From the NCBI GenBank assembly GCA_910579465.1, contig CAJTUB010000005.1:1-64000 (forward strand): a stretch of 64,000 nucleotides of DNA, written 5' to 3'. Of the stretch, positions 60,774 to 64,000 are shown piece by piece. Under the pieces are notes generated by a model. That model was not told the DNA's origin and did no database searches. It was given only the letters and a program-made list of their open reading frames with translations. This stretch comes from an uncultured Lachnospiraceae bacterium. GTDB taxonomy: Bacteria > Bacillota > Clostridia > Lachnospirales > Lachnospiraceae. A program made the translations under genes and the position numbers. Position 1 is the first letter of the stretch. The number at the start of each line of letters is the position of its first letter.

Positions 60774-62438
60774 TCACACCTTAAAGCAGCTTCCGCCTAC
60801 AAACTCCCTCAAAATCGAATTATGCGGAATATCATCACTGCCCGCACCAAGGAAATAGTCCAGGAACTTTAACAGCCGCTTTGCCTCGGTATAGGCAGGA
60901 GAGGTAACCGGAACGCTGAACAAAAGCGGCTCCGCATACTGCTTCAGCACTGCCAGCTCGTACAGGAGGGCAGAATTGAACATAATATCGCAGTCCTCCT
61001 GATACGGGAAAATGTTATCCTGTTCGCCCCTGCGCACTGACGGCCACATCATAATCGTGCGCTCCGCTGAAGAGCCCCTGGTCCTCGCATCCCGCACAAT
61101 CCGGCGGATCAGCCGCCCGTCCGTCGTCGGAATCCGGTTGTGCTCGTCGATATTCAGCTGTGTCAGCGCGCTGATGTAGATTTTAAACTTATTCTCCCGC
61201 GGCATGGAATGGAACAGCAGGTCGTTCAGGCCGTGAATCCCTTCGATGACCAGGATATCCTCCTTCCCGAGTCTTTTCTTATTTCCCTTATATTCGCGCT
61301 TTCCTATCTTAAAATTAAAGGTCGGCAGTTCTACCTCTTCCCCGCGTAAGAGCGCGTTCATATCGACATTAAACTGCTCCACGTCGATTGCGTCGAAGCT
61401 TTCAAAGTCATAATTCCCGTTCTCGTCCAACGGCGTTTTCTCGCGGTCCACAAAATAATCGTCTACCGCAATCGGGTGCGGCCGCATGCCGAGCGCACGC
61501 AGCTGGATGGAGAGACGGTGGGAAAATGTCGTCTTTCCGGAGGAGGACGGGCCTGCAATCAGGATGAACTTGACGCTCTCCCTCTGGCGGATCTGCTCCG
61601 CGATTTCCGCAATCTTCTTTTCCTGCAGCGCCTCCTGGATCAGTACAATGTCGTTAAACTCGCCGCGGGTAATCACCTCGTTTAATGCGCCGACCGTCTC
61701 GATTCCCATGCGCTGCCCCCAGAGATTGGACTCCTGGAAGGTCGCAAACAGCTTTTCCCTCTGTACGAAGCCGTCCAGGCAGTTCGGCTTCCGGATATCC
61801 GGGAGCAGCAGGATAAAGCCCTCCTTATACGGGAAGAAGTCAAAATACTTTAACACCTCGGTCGTCTCCGGCATATAGCCGTAGAAATAATCCTCGAAGC
61901 CGCCGAGGTTGTAGATATTGGTTTTCGATACGCGGCGGAAGCGGAACAGCTTCTCCTTATCGTACATTTTATGCCGGTGGAACATTTCGGCAGCCTCCGC
62001 CGTCGTCACGGTACGCTTATGAAATACCACCTTCTCCGCAACCAGACGCCGCATCTCCTTTTTGACCTCCCTTGCCGCGTCAGGCGTAATCTCCACGTTT
62101 CCTTCAATCTCACCGTAATAGCCGTTCCCGATGGCATGCTCGATCCGTACCTTACTTACCTTATCCTTACCGAACACCGTATAAATGGCGCGGATCATCA
62201 TAAAAAACATGCCGCGGATATAGGTCCGGTTGCCGTCCTTATCCGCTGTAGTTAAAAACTCTACCTCACAATCCCTGTCAATGGTCTTGCGCAGCTCGCA
62301 GAGGCTCCCGTTGCGGGATGCCAGAATAATCTCATGCGGATAATTCTTCTCACACTGCTTCGCAAGCTCCGACAGCGTGCTCCCTCTCACTACCTTATGT
62401 ACTCCGTCCTTCATCGTTACATTTACCATATTCTCCAT
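60774..62438 (-). CDS. Nucleoside kinase (uridine kinase-like) with N-terminal TGS domain
   Basis: A 554-residue fusion common in Clostridia. Residues about 1-65 are a TGS domain, about 70-200 resemble the second additional domain of threonyl-tRNA synthetase, and about 285-500 are a P-loop kinase with Walker A IAGPSSSGKTTFS, AVDDYFVDREKTP and VIEGIHGLND, like uridine kinase or phosphoribulokinase. It probably phosphorylates uridine or cytidine. A GAAAGGCGG site precedes the ATG. Confidence 0.88.
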   Translation of the reverse strand: MENMVNVTMKDGVHKVVRGSTLSELAKQCEKNYPHEIILASRNGSLCELRKTIDRDCEVEFLTTADKDGNRTYIRGMFFMMIRAIYTVFGKDKVSKVRIEHAIGNGYYGEIEGNVEITPDAAREVKKEMRRLVAEKVVFHKRTVTTAEAAEMFHRHKMYDKEKLFRFRRVSKTNIYNLGGFEDYFYGYMPETTEVLKYFDFFPYKEGFILLLPDIRKPNCLDGFVQREKLFATFQESNLWGQRMGIETVGALNEVITRGEFNDIVLIQEALQEKKIAEIAEQIRQRESVKFILIAGPSSSGKTTFSHRLSIQLRALGMRPHPIAVDDYFVDREKTPLDENGNYDFESFDAIDVEQFNVDMNALLRGEEVELPTFNFKIGKREYKGNKKRLGKEDILVIEGIHGLNDLLFHSMPRENKFKIYISALTQLNIDEHNRIPTTDGRLIRRIVRDARTRGSSAERTIMMWPSVRRGEQDNIFPYQEDCDIMFNSALLYELAVLKQYAEPLLFSVPVTSPAYTEAKRLLKFLDYFLGAGSDDIPHNSILREFVGGSCFKV

Positions 62439-62484
62439 CCATAACCGCCTTTCTCCGTTCCCTTCCGCAAAGGGAAACCATTCT

Positions 62485-63210
62485 CTATAAAGCTTTCATC
62501 CTGCATAAATTTTGCTCCAGACGTAAAAGAAGCTCCTCTCTCCGCTTTACCGACTTTTCCGTACCTGCCAGTGCCAGCTCCTGTAAAAGCGCTTCCGTCT
62601 TTACGCGTTCCTCCTTAAGAAACTCCCCCAGTACCGACACGGCATCTGCTGTCAGACGCTTTCCGTAAAGATACTCCTCCTCCGCCCACGGCTCCTCTGT
62701 GCCATGTCCGGCACGGAGCATCACATAATACTTCCCATCCTCCGATACCATATCCTCTGCCGTAATACAAAAGCCGGCGCGGTGTAAAAAACGGCGTACC
62801 TCCGCAACCTCCGACTGGGGTTGCAAAACCAGCTCCTTCACCGCAGCAAGTGTTCCGGGAAATGCAGACAGGATACGCTCTGCTAACGGGCCGCCCATTC
62901 CCGCAATCAGTATCGTCTCTGCCTCCTCCGGGGCAAGTGCCGCAAGCCCGTCAGACTGCCGCAGTTCAATCTGCCCCTCCATGCCAAACCTTACTACGTT
63001 TTCCTTCGCCCTTGCAAGAGGACCGGCATTGATATCCATCGCTATGACATGTGGCGCAATCCCATGCTGCACCAGATAAATCGAGGTATATGCATGGTCG
63101 CAGCCGACATCCGCCGTGCGGTTCCCGCGGGTCACCAACGCCGCCGTCCGCCGCATACGCTCCGACAGCAGCCCGTCTACCCTGCCGCACTGCCCTGCTT
63201 TCTTTTCCAT
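62485..63210 (-). CDS. trmK: tRNA (adenine-22-N1)-methyltransferase, TrmK family
   Basis: A 241-residue SAM-dependent methyltransferase. The SAM-binding loop is TADVGCDHAYTSIYLV, followed by VIAMDINAGPLARAKENV, and the family motif is ILIAGMGGPLAERIL. A C-terminal helical tail (about 185-241) suits the coiled-coil domain of TrmK. It starts 12 bp after the rpoD stop, the standard Firmicutes arrangement. Confidence 0.9.
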   Translation of the reverse strand: MEKKAGQCGRVDGLLSERMRRTAALVTRGNRTADVGCDHAYTSIYLVQHGIAPHVIAMDINAGPLARAKENVVRFGMEGQIELRQSDGLAALAPEEAETILIAGMGGPLAERILSAFPGTLAAVKELVLQPQSEVAEVRRFLHRAGFCITAEDMVSEDGKYYVMLRAGHGTEEPWAEEEYLYGKRLTADAVSVLGEFLKEERVKTEALLQELALAGTEKSVKRREELLLRLEQNLCRMKAL

Positions 63211-63222
63211 GCCGCTTTCTCC

Positions 63223-63999
63223 TTATTCCAGATAATCACGGAGCTTTTTGGAGCGGCTCGGATGACGGAGCTTCCGGAGCGCCTTTGCCTCAATCTGGCG
63301 AATCCGTTCCCTCGTTACATTAAACTCCCTGCCGACCTCCTCTAAGGTCCTGCCTCTGCCGTTGTCCAGTCCGAAGCGCAGCTTAAGCACATTGCGCTCC
63401 CGCTCCGTCAGCGTATCCAGCACCTCGTTAATCTGCTCCTTTAACAGCGTATATGCCGCCTGCTCCGCCGGAACCGGGATATGGTCATCCTGGATAAAGT
63501 CCCCAAGGTGGCTGTCTTCCTCCTCGCCAATCGGTGTCTCTAACGAAACCGGCTCCTGCGCAATTTTCTGTATCTCGCGCACCCGGTCTAACGGCATATG
63601 CATCTCCTTTGCAATCTCCTCCGGAAGCGGCTCCCTGCCATACTCCTGCAGGAGCTGCCGCTGGACGCGTATCAGCTTATTGATGGTCTCCACCATATGC
63701 ACCGGAATGCGGATTGTCCTCGCCTGGTCTGCAATCGCCCTTGTAATTGCCTGCCGTATCCACCAGGTCGCATAGGTAGAAAACTTATAGCCCTTCCGGT
63801 AATCAAACTTTTCCACTGCCTTAATCAGACCCAGGTTTCCCTCCTGGATTAAATCCAAAAACTGCATTCCCCTGCCGACATAACGCTTTGCAATGCTGAC
63901 GACAAGCCGGAGGTTCGCTTCCGACAGGCGCTTTTTCGCCGCCTCGTCGCCTTCCTCCATCTTTACTGCCAGCTCCATCTCCTCCTCTGCGGTCAGAAG
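63223..63999 (-). CDS. rpoD: Primary sigma factor RpoD/SigA (N-terminus outside window)
   Basis: The frame is open to the window edge and gives the last 258 residues. Region 2 is clear (ANLRLVVSIAKRYVGRGMQF, GYKFSTYATWWIRQAITRAI), then region 3 and region 4 with TLEEVGREFNVTRERIRQIE. An internal ATG at 63978 is not the start, because the conserved LLTAEEE precedes it. Confidence 0.97.
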   Translation of the reverse strand, partial: LLTAEEEMELAVKMEEGDEAAKKRLSEANLRLVVSIAKRYVGRGMQFLDLIQEGNLGLIKAVEKFDYRKGYKFSTYATWWIRQAITRAIADQARTIRIPVHMVETINKLIRVQRQLLQEYGREPLPEEIAKEMHMPLDRVREIQKIAQEPVSLETPIGEEEDSHLGDFIQDDHIPVPAEQAAYTLLKEQINEVLDTLTERERNVLKLRFGLDNGRGRTLEEVGREFNVTRERIRQIEAKALRKLRHPSRSKKLRDYLE

Positions 64000-64000
64000 C

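Overview
The window looks like a chromosomal segment of an anaerobic, endospore-forming Clostridia bacterium, most likely Lachnospiraceae. The pointers are spore genes (cotJA/B/C, an alpha/beta-type SASP, SpoIID- and SleB-type proteins), a type A RNase P RNA, rpoD followed by trmK, and several proteins of a kind common in gut Lachnospiraceae. This placement rests on protein style and synteny, not on a search.

Layout. 0-4.3 kb: the end of an unknown gene, a secreted Rhs-like/SleB-like fusion with a lipoprotein, an aminoglycoside 6-adenylyltransferase, a tRNA-Gln and a 192-bp inverted-repeat element. 4.3-11.1 kb: a TauE/SafE permease, a coiled-coil protein with a YPKRAKGLVK module, and a divergent pair of GH31 glycosidase and fucose/arabinose-isomerase-like protein. 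11.1-14.4 kb: two methyl-accepting proteins, one membrane-bound and one soluble with a CZB zinc domain. 14.5-20.1 kb: a two-component system followed by a two-permease/one-ATPase ABC transporter. Both promoters carry 11-bp-phased direct repeats at the same distance from the -10 box, which ties the regulator to the transporter. 20.1-28 kb: the cotJ operon, a ferredoxin-type aldo/keto reductase, three tandem paralogous lipoproteins, a secreted trypsin-like protease with an unexplained small RNA or leader upstream, and a SASP. 28-47 kb: mostly minus-strand envelope and housekeeping genes: YihY, SpoIID, an orphan amino-acid-type permease, an apparently permuted substrate-binding protein, a beta-propeller protein, an M14 peptidase, radA, clpC with a GntR regulator, a cohesin/cadherin-like protein, a large SH3b glucosaminidase and an O-antigen-ligase-like protein.

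47.5-55.9 kb holds the most striking system. A tyrosine recombinase with an N-terminal zinc ribbon is followed by three versions of the variable part of a secreted, Big-domain, S-layer-like protein. Only the version at 55795-53135 has a promoter, ribosome binding site, signal peptide and constant N-terminal domain. The other two (48.86-50.88 kb on +, 53.06-50.96 kb on -) lack these and start at the same 12-bp sequence, TCAGTCCAGTAA, in the same codon phase as at the constant/variable junction of the complete gene. The expressed and plus-strand copies are inverted relative to each other, so recombination at this site would flip about 6.3 kb and fuse a different 670-residue surface domain, in frame, to the signal and constant region. 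I read this as a recombinase-linked shufflon for surface antigen variation.

56-64 kb: thrC, a SleB-type hydrolase, a double AP2-like protein, rnpB, a long imperfect inverted repeat, a TGS-domain nucleoside kinase, trmK and the start-truncated rpoD. Start codons were chosen by Shine-Dalgarno position where the longest reading frame looked too long.
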